Made by a program: the position numbers and the translations under genes
The notes under the pieces: model-generated
What the model was told of the DNA's origin: nothing
Seen by the model: the letters and a program-made list of their open reading frames with translations, nothing else
Database searches by the model: none
In this document: in pieces, positions 1-10,770 of the stretch
How the letters are laid out: every line of letters begins with the position of its first letter
How positions within the stretch are numbered: the stretch's first letter is position 1
NCBI RefSeq assembly: GCF_905171765.1
Contig: NC_053389.1
Location: 215,580,624-215,644,623, forward strand
Source: Bufo bufo
Lineage: Eukaryota; Chordata; Amphibia; Anura; Bufonidae
DNA: 64,000 nt
Reading direction: 5' to 3'

Positions 1-774
1 ATTCCTATCAATGTAAAAATTGTGTGAATGGCAAACAAATTTCATTCAGATCTTTGTATACAAGTGGTTAGAGGTTTTCCAGGGAAAGTGAATGCCCCGT
101 CAAAAGATGTTTGACTGGATTAAATGCTTTTACTCTTGATTTCCATCTGTTTTGAAAAGAATAGATTAAATCCCTTTAGGATATCCTCTTATTCTAAGCA
201 CCAGATTATTAGCTGTGTGTCTCATGCTTTCTGAAAGACTACATCTGCCACAAGCCCCAGAGAAGTGGAGCGTAAGATGGGAGTGGCAATGGCTCTGGCT
301 GCAATAATTATTCAAAGTGACAATCCAATGCTTCCTTGGACCAGGGCAGTGATAGGAGGGCACACCCTTTCTTCCCTTAGGGCACATCCTGATGTTGGGT
401 TTCCTGCCAACACGGGTGAAGGCAGGGGGTGTAGGTGTAGTGGCTGGCGAATGTTGCTGCAGTCAGTAACCAGGCCAATTGTAGAAGATAAATGTCTCCC
501 TTTATTAAAGTGCAGAATGGGAGTTTTAGTACATCCAGTGCATATCTTTCAAGATAGCAATGTATAGATATAGGCCGGTATGGGGATTGTAGTATTCCTT
601 CCCTCTATCTCTCCAAAGTCTCTCTCTGCAGAATCTAAGGCTGGCAATATTATTCTTGTAGTGGTGACTGTAATTCCCAGCTGGGCGTACAGGATTAAGA
701 CACATGAGTAGGTTATTGGCTATTTTTCCGGGGGCCTCCCTTACTTGCTCTGACCCAGCTTATTACTCTAAACT
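1..774. other. Unassigned sequence at window start
   Basis: No coding region is supported. The segment 241-310 shares an evident similarity (AAGATGGGAGTGG core) with 53026-53090, so this may be a fragment of a dispersed repeat, possibly an LTR. Confidence 0.4.
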
Positions 775-1171
775 CCGCAAATAAAACACTGAGACCAAAT
801 TTGGATTTTAATGGCCACAGCAGCCGTTTATTAAAATTAATACAATAACCATAAATAACATAACTACACAGTTTTTTACCCCTGACGAGGGAGGTCCTTG
901 AAGCCCAAAATTAGTTTAAACACAACTCCCCAAACTGGCACATCCATCTTGCCTCCAGCCGTAAAGCACCAGCTCGGAGACCACCTGACGGACGCCTTTC
1001 ATCCGAGCCAACTGTCCAACCATGGGAGTCCAGCCCCACCATTGAGGCCCTCCCATTCTCCCGAAGCATCCTACCACAAACTTCGAGGACCTCCACCGCC
1101 AAGACGCGCAACCTGACACACCTCCCTCAGAGTTGCGCGTTCCTCCACACCCCAAAGTGCTCGCTCATTCC

Positions 1172-1887
1172 TCATTGCAGCCCCAAAGACCACAAATCAA
1201 TTACCCACAGGCATTCAGAAGCACACCATCCGCCTCCAAAACGCCCCCACACCTCGGCTCCATATTCTGAATGGCCGCCCTCAAAGCGCCCAAAACACGA
1301 AAGAGTGCCCCAGTAATCCAAACCATATCCGAGCTGGGAACCTGAGAAAAATATGACAAGCAAACACAGAAACACATCAGTCCGGATAACTGCGTCAACA
1401 ATCCCACCCGAATTATAGGACCGAAACCTAACTGATTCCATCAGCCCAATTCTTTTGATCACTTCATCACTCATTCCTAACCTAGCCGCCTCTGTAGCCA
1501 CTCCTATCCTGAACGAGTGCCCTGTAAAATCCTCCGCTGAAATACCCAGCTTCTGCAAACAACGTTTAAACACTGCCAGAAACTGTAACGCGATAAATAC
1601 AACCCGTCCACGTGTCTCAACAACGGTCCACCTCTGCACACCATCCACGACATACTCCCGCAAACACCGGACCGGACAAAGTGAACAACCAGGCACCTCA
1701 AACAACCTAACTTAACTCCCCCTACCTTCCTTATCCGTTTTTGACCTGCGAATTTTTATCACTACCCTGTCCCCCGAAAGCACCACGTACTTCCTTAATA
1801 ACCCCCCGTCAATAGCCCGCACGCTGTGACATACCAACTCCCCTAACCGAAACGCCCCAAATAACGCTAAAGAAAAAGCTACCTTAA
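1172..1887 (-). pseudogene. Tyrosine recombinase, catalytic half (DIRS-like)
   Basis: The frame resumes at the insertion site with KVAFSLALFGAFRLGELV, which carries the first catalytic arginine (FRLGEL). RRSKTDKEGRG follows, then an in-frame TAA at 1714-1712, then FEVPGCSLCPVRCLREYV. The HxxR box is intact in GHSFRIGVATEAARLG, and the likely nucleophile tyrosine is in RFRSY. These enzymes integrate circular retroelement DNA by strand exchange. Past this point a TTTTCTCAG acceptor-like site and a fragment beginning DMVWITG suggest an internally deleted downstream domain, perhaps SGNH hydrolase-like; that last part is inference. The gene is dead because of two nonsense codons and the inserted element. 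Confidence 0.78.
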
Positions 1888-2339
1888 CCACCTCAGCCCC
1901 CAGTGCTTAAACACCCTGAAAGACCAGGCCACTTTTTACACTTCTGACCTACACTACTTTCACCGTTTATTGCTCGGTCATGCAACTTACCACCCAAATG
2001 AATTTTACCTCCTTTTCTTCTCACTAATAGAGCTTTCATTTGGTGGTATTTCATTGCTGCTGACATTTTTACTTTTTTTTGTTATTAATCGAAATTTAAC
2101 GATTTTTTTTGCAAAAAAATGACATTTTTCACTTTCAGTTGTAAAATTTTGCAAAAAAAACGACATCCATATAGAAATTTTGCTCTAAATTTATAGTTCT
2201 ACATGTCTTTGATAAAAAAAAATGTTTGGGTAAAAAAAAATGGTTTGGGTAAAAGTTATAGCGTTTACAAACTATGGTACAAAAATGTGAATTTCCGCTT
2301 TTTGAAGCAGCTCTGACTTTCTGAGCACCTGTCATGTTT

Positions 2340-4940
2340 CCTGAGGTTCTACAATGCCCAGACAGTACAAACACCCCACAAATGACCCCATTTCTGAAAG
2401 TACACACCCTAAGGTATTCGCTGATGGGCATAGTGAGTTCATAGAACTTTTTATTTTTTGTCACAAGTTAGCGGAAAATGATGATTTTTTTTTTTTTTTT
2501 TTTCTTACAAAGTCTCATATTCCACTAACTTGTGACAAAAAATAAAAAGTTCTATGAACTCACTATGCCCATCAGCGAATACCTTGGGGTCTCTTCTTTC
2601 CAAAATGGGGTCACTTGTGGGGTAGTTATACTGCCCTGGCATTCTAGGGGCCCAAATGTGTGGTAAGGAGTTTGAAATCAAATTCTGTAAAAATGACCTG
2701 TGAAATCCGAAAGGTGCTCTTTGGAATATGGGCCCCTTTGCCCACCTAGGCTGCAAAAAAGTGTCACACATCTGGTATCTCCGTACTCAGGAGAAGGTGG
2801 GGAATGTGTTTTGGGGTGTCATTTTATATATACCCATGCTGGGTGAGAGAAATATCTTGGCAAAAGACAACTTTTCCCATTTTTTTATACAAAGTTGTCA
2901 TTTGACCAAGATATTTATCTCACCCAGCATGGGTATATGTAAAAGACACCCCAAAACACATTCCTCAACTTCTCCTGAGTACGGGATACCAGATGTGTGA
3001 CACTTTTTTGCAGCCTAGGTGGGCAAAGGGGCCCATATTCCAAAGAGCACCTTTCGGATTTCACTCCTCATTTTTTCCTGAATTTGATTTCAAACTCCTT
3101 ACCACACATTTGGGCCCCTAGAATACCAGGGCAGTATAACTACCCCACAAGTGACCCCATTTTGGAAAGAAGACACCCCAAGGTATTCCGTGAGGGGCAT
3201 GGCGAGTTCCTAGAATTTTTTATTTTTTGTCACAAGTTAGTGGAAATGATGATTTTATTTTTTTATTTTTTTTCATACAAAGTCTCATATTCCACAAACT
3301 TGTGACAAAAAATAAAAACTTCCATGAACTCACTATGCCCATCAGCGAATACCTTGGGGTCTCTTCTTTCCAAAATGGGGTCACTTGTGGGGTAGTTATA
3401 CTGCCCTGGCATTCTAGGGGCCCAAATGTGTGGTAAGTAGGTAAATGACCTGTGAAATCCGAAAGGTGCTCTTTGGAATGTGGGCCCCTTTGCCCACCTA
3501 GGCTGCAAAAAAGTGTCACACATCTGGTATCTCTGTATTCAGGAGAAGTTGAGGAATGTGTTTTGGGGTGTCTTTTTACATATACCCATGCTGGGTGAGA
3601 TAAATATCTTGGTCAAATGCCAACTTTGTATAAAAAAATGGGAAAAGTTGTCTTTTGCCAAGATATTTCTCTCACCCAGCATGGGTATATGTAAAATGAC
3701 ACCCCAAAACACATTCCCCAACTTCTCCCGATTACGGAGATACCAGATGTGTGACACTTTTTTGCAGCCTAGGTGGGCAAAGGGGCCCATATTCAAAAGA
3801 GCACCTTTCGGATTTCACAGGTCATTTTTTACAGAATTTGATTTCAAACTCCTTACCACACATTTGGGCCCCTAGAATGCCAGGGCAGTATAACTACCCC
3901 ACAAGTGACCCCATTTTGGAAAGAAGAGACCCCAAGGTATTCGCTGATGGGCATAGTGAGTTCATGGAAGTTTTTATTTTTTGTCACAAGTTAGTGGAAT
4001 ATGAGACTTTGTATGAAAAAAAATAAAAAAAAAATAAGCATTTTCCACTAACTTGTGACAAAAAATAAAAAATTCTAGGAACTCGCCATGCCCCTCACGG
4101 AATACCTTGGGGTGTCTTCTTTCCAAAATGGGGTCACTTGTGGGGTAGTTATACTGCCCTGGCATTTTCCAGGGGCCCTAATGTGTGGTAAGTAGGTAAA
4201 TGACCTGTGAAATCCTAAAGGTGCTCTTTGGAATATGGGCCCCTTTGCCCACCTAGGCTGCAAAAAAGTGTCACACATGTGGTATCGCCGTATTCAGGAG
4301 AAGTTGGGGAATGTGTTTTGGGGTGTCATTTTACATATACCCATGCTGGGTGAGAGAAATATCTTGGCAAAAGACAACTTTTCCCATTTTTTTATACAAA
4401 GTTGGCATTTGACAAGATATTTCTCTCACCCAGCATGGGTATATGTAAAATGACACCCCAAAACACATTCCCCAACTTCTCCTGAGTACGGCGATACCAC
4501 ATGTGTGACACTTTTTTGCAGCCTAGATGCGCAAAGGTGCCCAAATTCCTTTTAGGAGGGCATTTTTAGACATTTGGATACCAGACTTCTTCTCACGCTT
4601 TGGGGCCCCTAGAATGCCAGGGCAGTATAAATACCCCACATGTGACCCCATTTTGGAAAGAAGACACCCCAAGGTATTCAATGAGGGGCATGGCGAGTTC
4701 ATAGAAATTTTTTTTTTTTGGCACAAGTTAGCGGAAATTGATATTTTTAATTTTTTTCTCACAAAGTCTCCCGTTCCGCTAACTTGGGACAAAAATTTCA
4801 ATCTTTCATGGACTCAATATGCCCCTCACGGAATACCTGGGGGTGTCTTCTTTCCGAAATGGGGTCACATGTGGGGTATTTATACTGCCCTGGCATTCTA
4901 GGGGCCCTAAAGCGTGAGAAGAAGTCTGGAATATAAATGT
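2340..4940. repeat. Alternating inverted repeat units inside the TTAA element
   Basis: Blocks containing TTTTTGTCACAAGTTAG, CTGCCCTGGCATTCTAGGGG, GGGCCCCTTTGCCCACC and CCCATGCTGGGTGAGA recur in alternating orientation several times, with junctions at about 2500, 2890, 3260, 3630, 4020, 4390 and 4760. Each unit is a few hundred bases and highly similar to its inverted partner. Apparent ORFs here repeat the same translated blocks and are by-products. Confidence 0.9.
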
Positions 4941-5089
4941 CTAAAAAATTTTACGCATTTGGATTCCGTGAGGGGTATGGTGAGTTCATGTGAGATTTTA
5001 TTTTTTGACACAAGTTAGTGGAATATGAGACTTTGTAAGAAAAAAAATAAAAAATTCCGCTAACTTGGGCCAAAAAAATATCTGAATGG

Positions 5090-6370
5090 AGCCTTACAGA
5101 GGGGTGATCAATGACAGGGGGGTGATCAGGGAGTCTATATGGGGTGATAACCACAGTCATTGATCACGCCCGTGTAAGGCTTCATTCAGACGTCCGGATG
5201 CGTTTTGCGGATCCGATCCATCTATCAGTGCATCCGTAAAAATCATGCGGACATCTGAATGGAGCTTTACAGGGGGGTAATCAATGACAGGGGGGTAATC
5301 AGGGAGTCTATATGGGGTGATCACCACAGTCATTGATCACGCCCCTGTAAGGCTTCATTCAGACGTCCGGATGCGTTTTTGCGGATCCGATCCATCTATC
5401 AGTGCATCCGTAAAAATCATGCGGACATCTGAATGGAGCTTTACAGGGGGGTAATCAATGACAGGGGGGGTAATCAATGACAGGGGGGTGATCAGGGAGT
5501 CTATATGGGGTGATCACCACAGTCATTGATCATGCCCCTGTAAGGCTTCATTCAGACGTCCGGATGCGTTTTGCGGATCCGATCCATCTATCAGTGCATC
5601 CGTAAAAATCATGCGGACATCTGAATGGAGCTTTACAGGGGGGTAATCAATGACAGGGGGGTGATCACCACAGTCATTGATCATGCCCCTGTAAGGCTTC
5701 ATTCAGACGACCGGATGCGTTTTGCGGATCGGATCCATGTATCAGTGCATCCGTAAAAATCATGCGGACATCTGAATGGAGCTTTACAGGGGGGTGATCA
5801 GGGAGTCTATATGGGGGTGATCACCACAGTCATTGATCATGCCCCTGTAAGGCTTCATTCAGACGTCCGGATGCGTTTTGCGGATCCGATCCATCTATCA
5901 GTGCATCCGTTAAAAATCATGCGGACATCTGAATGGAGCTGTACAGGGGGGTAATCAATGACAGGGGGGTAATCAATGACAGGGGGGTGATCAGGGAGTC
6001 TATATGGGGTGATCACCACAGTCATTGATCATGCCCCTGTAAGGCTTCATTCAGACGACCGGATGCGTTTTGCGGATCCGATCCATGTATCAGTGCATCC
6101 GTAAAAATCATGCGGACATCTGAATGGAGCTTTACAGGGGGGTAATCAATGACAGGGGGGTGATCAGGGAGTCTATATGGGGTGATCACCACAGTCATTG
6201 ATCACGCCCCTGTAAGGCTTCATTCAGACGTCCGGATGCGTTTTGCGGATCCGATCCATCTATCAGTGGATCCGTAAAAATCATGCGGACGTCTGAATGG
6301 AGCTTTACAGGGGGTTGATCAATGACAGGGGGGTAATCAATGACAGGGGGGTGATCAGGGAGTCTATATG
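5090..6370. repeat. Tandem array of about 190-bp units inside the TTAA element
   Basis: Roughly seven units carry TGATCACCACAGTCATTGAT, GGCTTCATTCAGACG, CGGATGCGTTTTGCGGATC and CATGCGGACATCTGAATGG. Unit length varies from about 150 to 210 bases because the short GGGGGGTAATCAATGACA module is present once or twice. Confidence 0.9.
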
Positions 6371-6469
6371 GGGTGATCAGGGGTGATCAGGGGTGATTAG
6401 GGGTGATCAGGGGCTAATAAGGGGTTAATAAGTGACGGGGGGGGGGTGTAGTGTAGTGTAGTGGTGCTT

Positions 6470-6808
6470 GGTGCTACTTTACTGAGCTACCTGTGTCCTC
6501 TGGTGGTCGATCCAAACAAAGGGGACCACCAGAGGACCAGGTAGCAGGTATATTAGACGCTGTTATCAAAACAGCGTCTAATATACCTGTTAGGGGTTAA
6601 AAAAAACACATCTCCAGCCTGCCAGCGAACGATCGCCGCTGGCAGGCTGGAGATCAACTCTCTTACCTTCCGTTCCTGTGAGCGCGCGCGCCTGTGTGCG
6701 CGCGTTCACAGGAAGTCTCGCGTCTCGCGAGATGACGCGTATATGCGTGACTGTGCGCAGCGCTGCCACCTCCGGAACGCGATCCTGCGTTAGGCGGTCC
6801 GGAGGTGG
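6470..6808. repeat. Run of consecutive hairpins at the right end of the TTAA element
   Basis: Successive perfect or near-perfect inverted repeats: GGTCCTCTGGTGGTC type (about 6485-6545), GGTATATTAGACGCTGTT (6547-6590), CTCCAGCCTGCCAGCG (6612-6652), CCTGTGAGCGCGCGC (6675-6712), and CCGGAACGC / GCGTTAGGCGGTCCGG near the terminus. They are likely subterminal structural repeats. Confidence 0.8.
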
Positions 6809-6812
6809 TTAA

Positions 6813-7330
6813 ACAGCTTCACCTCCTAACGCGAACTACAAACCAAATCCAACTGTGAATCCAGATTTAATAATAGCTCAAAAGAGACTGGTCTCCTTCT
6901 GTCCTCAACCTTCTTCCCGCGCCGCCAACCCCGCAACACCTGTCTTACTAAAAATGTCTTTGTCACATCTGGCCAACCCCTCAATTTAAATCCGAAAGCA
7001 ACCCCCGCAATCCACTTATTAAATTTCGCAACAGACCAGCCAAGCTCCTTAACATGGCCTAGGAACAATAATAACGGGATATCCCCCTCATTCACCTGAG
7101 CACCCAACTCCTCCCACCACCGCTGCCACTCACTCACACTTAACCGTAAGCCACCCATGTACCGGGACTCATTGAATCCCGCAGCAGCCTGTCTATGGTA
7201 CCTCCAACAGCTCCCACATGGACTCCGGGCACTCCAATCCCTCGACATCTGCTCCCGGCGCCAACTGCCGAAACCCCTCCCACTGCGAATGAGAGAGGTT
7301 ATCCGCAATACTATTAAAAACACCGGCACA
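6813..7330 (-). pseudogene. Tyrosine recombinase, N-terminal half (DIRS-like)
   Basis: This frame overlaps the end of the RNase H frame, as in DIRS elements. It encodes the SAM-like core-binding part of a tyrosine recombinase: WQRWWEELGAQVNEGDIPLL, LGWSVAKFNKWIAGVAFGFK, TKTFLVRQVLRGWRRGKKVE and FELLLNLDSQLDLVCSSR. A TAG (6828-6826) stands where related elements have a tyrosine codon. After this stop the frame continues EVKLF up to the TTAA at 6812-6809, where the 4.9 kb element interrupts it; the next codons are found at 1883 and below. It was therefore one gene before the insertion. Confidence 0.75.
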
Positions 7331-8001
7331 TGTACCGCTACCACCCAAGCATTCAGCGACAAACAGACCAAATTAAATGCTGTAACAAACGAACCACCGG
7401 CGGTGAGGACGCAGTCATACATTAATGGCCCTGCACTACTCCCAGATTATCACAATGAAAACTGATTTTTTTTTATCTATAAACCGATCCCCCCACAACA
7501 CCATTGCTAGCACAATTGGAAAAAGCTCTAACAGCGCCAAGTTCCGAACCCATCCCCCCACAACACCATTGCTAGCACAATTGGAAAAAGCTCTAACAGC
7601 GCCAAGTTCCGAACCCATCCCCTCTCCACCCAGGCCTCCGGCCACCTGCCCGCACACCATTGCCCATGACAGTACACCCCGAAGCCCGAGCCGCCCGCCG
7701 CGTCCGAAAACAATTCAAAGTCAAAATTATCCACAGCTGCCCCCAACACCAACGTCCTACCATTAAAATGCTGTAGAAATTCCGCCCACACCGCTAAATC
7801 CCCTTTCAATTCTCTCCCCAACCTAATAAAATGATGCAGGGCCCACCAAACTTCGACAAAAAATCCTCCACATTGCCATAATCCGACACGCGAAGTTGAG
7901 TTTTCCCAGCAATGACTGCAAATCCTTCAATCTAATCTTTGACACCTTCCTTGCCCTTTCAACCACCATACGTAAATCCTATACTTTTGCAGCACGCCAG
8001 A
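7193..8001 (-). pseudogene. RT C-terminus and RNase H of the DIRS-like element
   Basis: On the minus strand, RT-proximal sequence RLKDLQSLLGKLNFACRI (about 7930-7870) is followed by GRELKGDLAVWAEFLQHF (about 7820) and an RNase H-like block with LFSDAAGGSGFGVYCHG, whose aspartate fits the first RNase H active-site position. LALLELFPIVLAMVLWGD follows and occurs twice because of a tandem duplication (about 7487-7620). Downstream, another frame reads ADNLSHSQWEGFRQLAPGAD and ends in TAG at 7195-7193. Frame changes, the stop in the SFY-VGREL region and the duplication show that it is dead. The RT catalytic YxDD region is not present. Confidence 0.7.
7487..7620. repeat. Direct tandem duplication in the RNase H relic
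   Basis: A block of about 73 bases beginning CCCCCCACAACACCATTG is present twice head to tail, duplicating the same RNase H peptide. It was a local duplication after the element lost function. Confidence 0.85.
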
Positions 8002-8009
8002 CCTGCAGG

Positions 8010-9085
8010 GTATTGCGAAGTGAGGTCACGGTTATGGGCAAACGAGGGTTACTCACTGTTCATAGGAGAACCCTGGGCAGGCATGCGACAGTGAAGGAGA
8101 GGCTGACACAAAGTTCCTCTGGGGCACACTCTGTATGTAGGGACCAGGCCTGATGGTGGATGAGGTGCCCTGGATGTTGCAAGTGTTTTGAGTGCCTGGG
8201 GCAAGGTCCCTTTAAGGATTGTGACGCCAGTGCCTGTAACGGTGGCACACCAGTTTTTCAATAGCAATAAGTGAGGTACACAGGTGGTATAGTGAACCAA
8301 ACGTTGCTTTACTTTAAACAGTCCAACTTTGTTCATACAGTTAATGATGATAATGCAGTCCCTTTTAGCATATGTTCCACAAGCAGGCTTACATTCAATA
8401 ATGGCAGGTATAATCTTGCAAGATACTTGGAGGGTAAACAATTAATGCTTCTAAGTCCAGGCTGCACTATCTCAACAGCTATTCTGGCTGGCTGTATCCC
8501 AAGGCCCGGATGCCTAAATGTTGGCTTTTAATCCTTGGTAATAAATCTTCCTCTCGTATTGACCCTTGCTCTCTCTTTATAGTACCTCTGCCCATCAGCT
8601 TACTTATCTGAGCTGGTTGTACTGGCACTGCTTGGTTGGAGGGTGTCTGCAGGTTTCTCCCAGGAGGCACATCTCTTCTCTTGGGGTAATCTTCTGAGCT
8701 AACTGTGGCTCACTTTATCAACAGGCAGGCTATAATCCTTCACTAGCCTCCTGGTAGCAACTAGCAGCCTGGACTATCTAGCTGCATGTCAGGAGGAGGC
8801 CCTCAGCATATCTCTGCCTAAGATGCCCTCTCACTTCTGTGTCCACAGACTCCTGACTACAGACTGGGCCTGAACATTTATACTAGGGGCTCCCTATCTC
8901 CCTCTAGTGTCTAGGATGCCTAACTACACCCTAATAGGCCTGCTATGCATGTCACAGGGGAACAATATACACAAAAGCACATAGAAAATACGTTAAAGTA
9001 CATGGTTAAATATAATATCACTGTCCCTTAGGAATAGGAGTAACACGTGACCCAATTAACCCTTGTGTAGTGCCCACCCCTACTC
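8010..9085 (-). mobile_element. LTR-like insertion within the DIRS-like element
   Basis: The segment has no reading frame and no similarity to the DIRS frames on either side. On the minus strand it shows a TATA motif (TAGTATAAATG, about 8875), a promoter-like leader and ATTAAA further on, which suits a solo retroviral or Gypsy LTR. Exact ends and a target duplication were not found, so it may be another class of insert. Confidence 0.4.
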
Positions 9086-9201
9086 GCCACACTGCCAGCT
9101 CCCCCACTAACCCCAGCCCCCATCCCCCATGCTGGTACCGGGGAAACACCTGGTGCCCCAAAATCCGACACCCACCCTGCTAAACTATGAAAAAGCTGAC
9201 C

Positions 9202-9952
9202 CTAGCCCCTACCCAGGTCCCCTTGTGGCCCCCCAACCCCCCCTGGGCAGCCCGTCCACACATTAACAGTACCCCAGTTAGCCTCACCTAGCTGCCGGGG
9301 GGCTGTGAATCCCGCAGCTGATGGTCCTGCCTCCTGATGATCTTCTGGCGGTGCACGATCTCCATCTCCATGCGGCACCAACATCCCAGCAACAGGCCTG
9401 CTGGATGCGCTCTGCACCTGCCCCTGTTCTTCTTCTCTTTCACAGTAGGCGGAGCCTCCGCCATGCTGCCTGTTTGTCTCTTGTGGCCTGTGCGCGTCCT
9501 CCATCTCCCTGCGCACAGCCACGACCGACACAGCATCAATCCCCCGCCGGGCGGCCTTACCCCGGACTGGGGGCACCCGCCGTACCTGGTCTTGCATCCA
9601 AGCCTCTCGCTGTAGAAGACAAGGGAAGGATCCGCCCGCCTGTTCTTGGGCTCCACCGTGCACAAGGATTCCTCCCGCGTCGGGAGGAGCTGGCCACAGG
9701 CACTCTGCCAACCTCCCTAAGCGAAGGGTCCCCGGAAGGGCTCCGCACCCGGCGCCGAGCCCTGTGGGTCACATCAGGACTAAGGCGCGCCGGCGGACGT
9801 ACCTGCCGCGGCCGTCTAGTAGTTGGCGGTGAGCTGACTGTACTCACCGCCGCCCCCTGCAGAACGCCGGACACCTGCTCCTGCAGCCATTCGGGTCCCC
9901 GAGCCTCCGCCGCTGCCCGCAACTGCTGGATCAGAGCCTCCGCCACCTGCAT
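9202..9952 (-). pseudogene. Gag-like ORF1 of the DIRS-like element, frameshifted
   Basis: The frame starting at 9952 reads MQVAEALIQQLRAAAEARG and then an R/P/S-rich low-complexity region to about 9557. A second frame (9711-9202) continues the same style of sequence with MEDAHRP and coiled, glutamate-rich stretches. The two overlap, implying one or more frameshifts. DIRS ORF1 proteins are poorly conserved and presumed gag-like. The CpG-rich composition differs sharply from neighbouring AT-rich DNA. No zinc knuckle is visible. The assignment relies on position at the 5' end of an RT/RNase H/recombinase element. Confidence 0.5.
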
Positions 9953-10199
9953 CGTGTGAGTTCGTTCCTTTCTTTGTTTTACTCTAAAATGGCGCCGATA
10001 CTCCCCTCCTCATATAAACTCCCTAGCCCGCCCCCTTCTACACTCCACCCACCAAATTCCTCTCAATCTAAACCCCTACACTACCGGCCCCCTCTGGCCA
10101 AAACCCCTCATGTCGGCCTCCCCTAAACTGGCGTCCCAGTACGGCCTCACTGGAGACCTTACTGATTGACTCCAATGCTAAGCCATGCAGATTCTGGAC

Positions 10200-10275
10200 T
10201 GCCTAGTTCAGGGATCAACAACCTTCAGCACTCCAGCTGTTCTGAAACTACAACTCCCATAATGCTGATCCCCAC
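10200..10275. mobile_element. Short hAT-like MITE fragment
   Basis: CAGGGATCAACAACCTTCAG followed by CTACAACTCCCATAATGC is a diverged copy of one arm of the MITE at 61271-61428. The opposite arm is missing. Confidence 0.5.
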
Positions 10276-10279
10276 CCTA

Positions 10280-10755
10280 GTTCTTTCCTTTCTCTTTTCC
10301 TGGAGTACTTTGTAGTAGAGATGGCTTGCTTTCTGTGGATCTCTCAGAGATAGTGGTTTTCTGGACATCAGGCCTAGTACTCTGAGGAGTGAGCACATGT
10401 TGTCCCCTCTCGCTTCCTTAGCTAACTCTAGAGTGAGCTAGGGGCGGACAGAGGTCCCACACCTAATCTCCTTCTGGGCAGTCACTAAGAACACTAAGCC
10501 TATATGATGTCATCTCCCTAATGAGAAAGAGCCCCCCCAAGAGTACCCCAAGGCCACACAGTTAACTAGGGCAATTTTCTAAAAGCTCTTGTCCTGTTGG
10601 AACTAGAACTGGATTGCATGTTTCACTTTGAGAAGTATTTTGCGTGCATCTCTTTCTCTCATCGTTAACATTTGGTTAAAGAGGTTGTCTGGGTTTAATA
10701 TTGATGATCTGGTAAGGTCTTCAATGTCTGGTGGGGGTATGATTCCTAACACCCC
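10280..10755. other. Unassigned sequence
   Basis: No supported gene or repeat boundary is visible between the MITE fragment and the L1-like insertion. Confidence 0.5.
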
Positions 10756-10770
10756 ACCAATCAGCTATTT

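Larger units (their letters stand above)
1888..6808. mobile_element. 4.9 kb non-coding TTAA-target DNA transposon (piggyBac- or Kolobok-like, non-autonomous)
   Basis: Flanked by TTAA at 1884-1887 and 6809-6812. Removing the insert and one TTAA rejoins the recombinase frame exactly, which proves the boundaries. The ends share a short inverted repeat (CCACCTC at left, CCGGAGGTGG at right). No transposase frame exists inside. The interior has three zones: stacked inverted units (about 2340-4940), a tandem array of about 190-bp units (5090-6360) and a hairpin run (6480-6810). TTAA duplication is shared by piggyBac and Kolobok; the sequence does not decide between them. Confidence 0.85.
775..10135 (-). 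mobile_element. DIRS-like tyrosine-recombinase retroelement, broken and interrupted
   Basis: Read on the minus strand, the order is 5' leader with a TTTATATG promoter-like motif (about 10020), gag-like frame, RT C-terminus plus RNase H, tyrosine recombinase, possible SGNH-like remnant, and a poly(A) signal (TTTATT at 827-832). RT/RNase H with an overlapping tyrosine-recombinase frame and no DDE integrase is the hallmark of DIRS-type elements. A 4.9 kb TTAA element (1888-6808) splits the recombinase, and an LTR-like insertion (about 8010-9085) lies where most of the RT should be. Terminal repeats were not identified, so the ends are approximate. Confidence 0.75.

Noticed and set aside
2135..4901. 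Many frames of 60-130 residues sharing blocks such as MGPFAHLGCKKVSHIWYL
   Set aside because: They arise from the inverted units of a non-coding transposon and recur on both strands in step with the repeats.
7425..7766. Proline-rich plus-strand frame of 113 residues
   Set aside because: Antisense of the RNase H relic, including its tandem duplication.
9321..9959. 212-residue plus-strand frame
   Set aside because: It is the antisense of the GC-rich gag-like region of the DIRS-like element; no recognisable domain.
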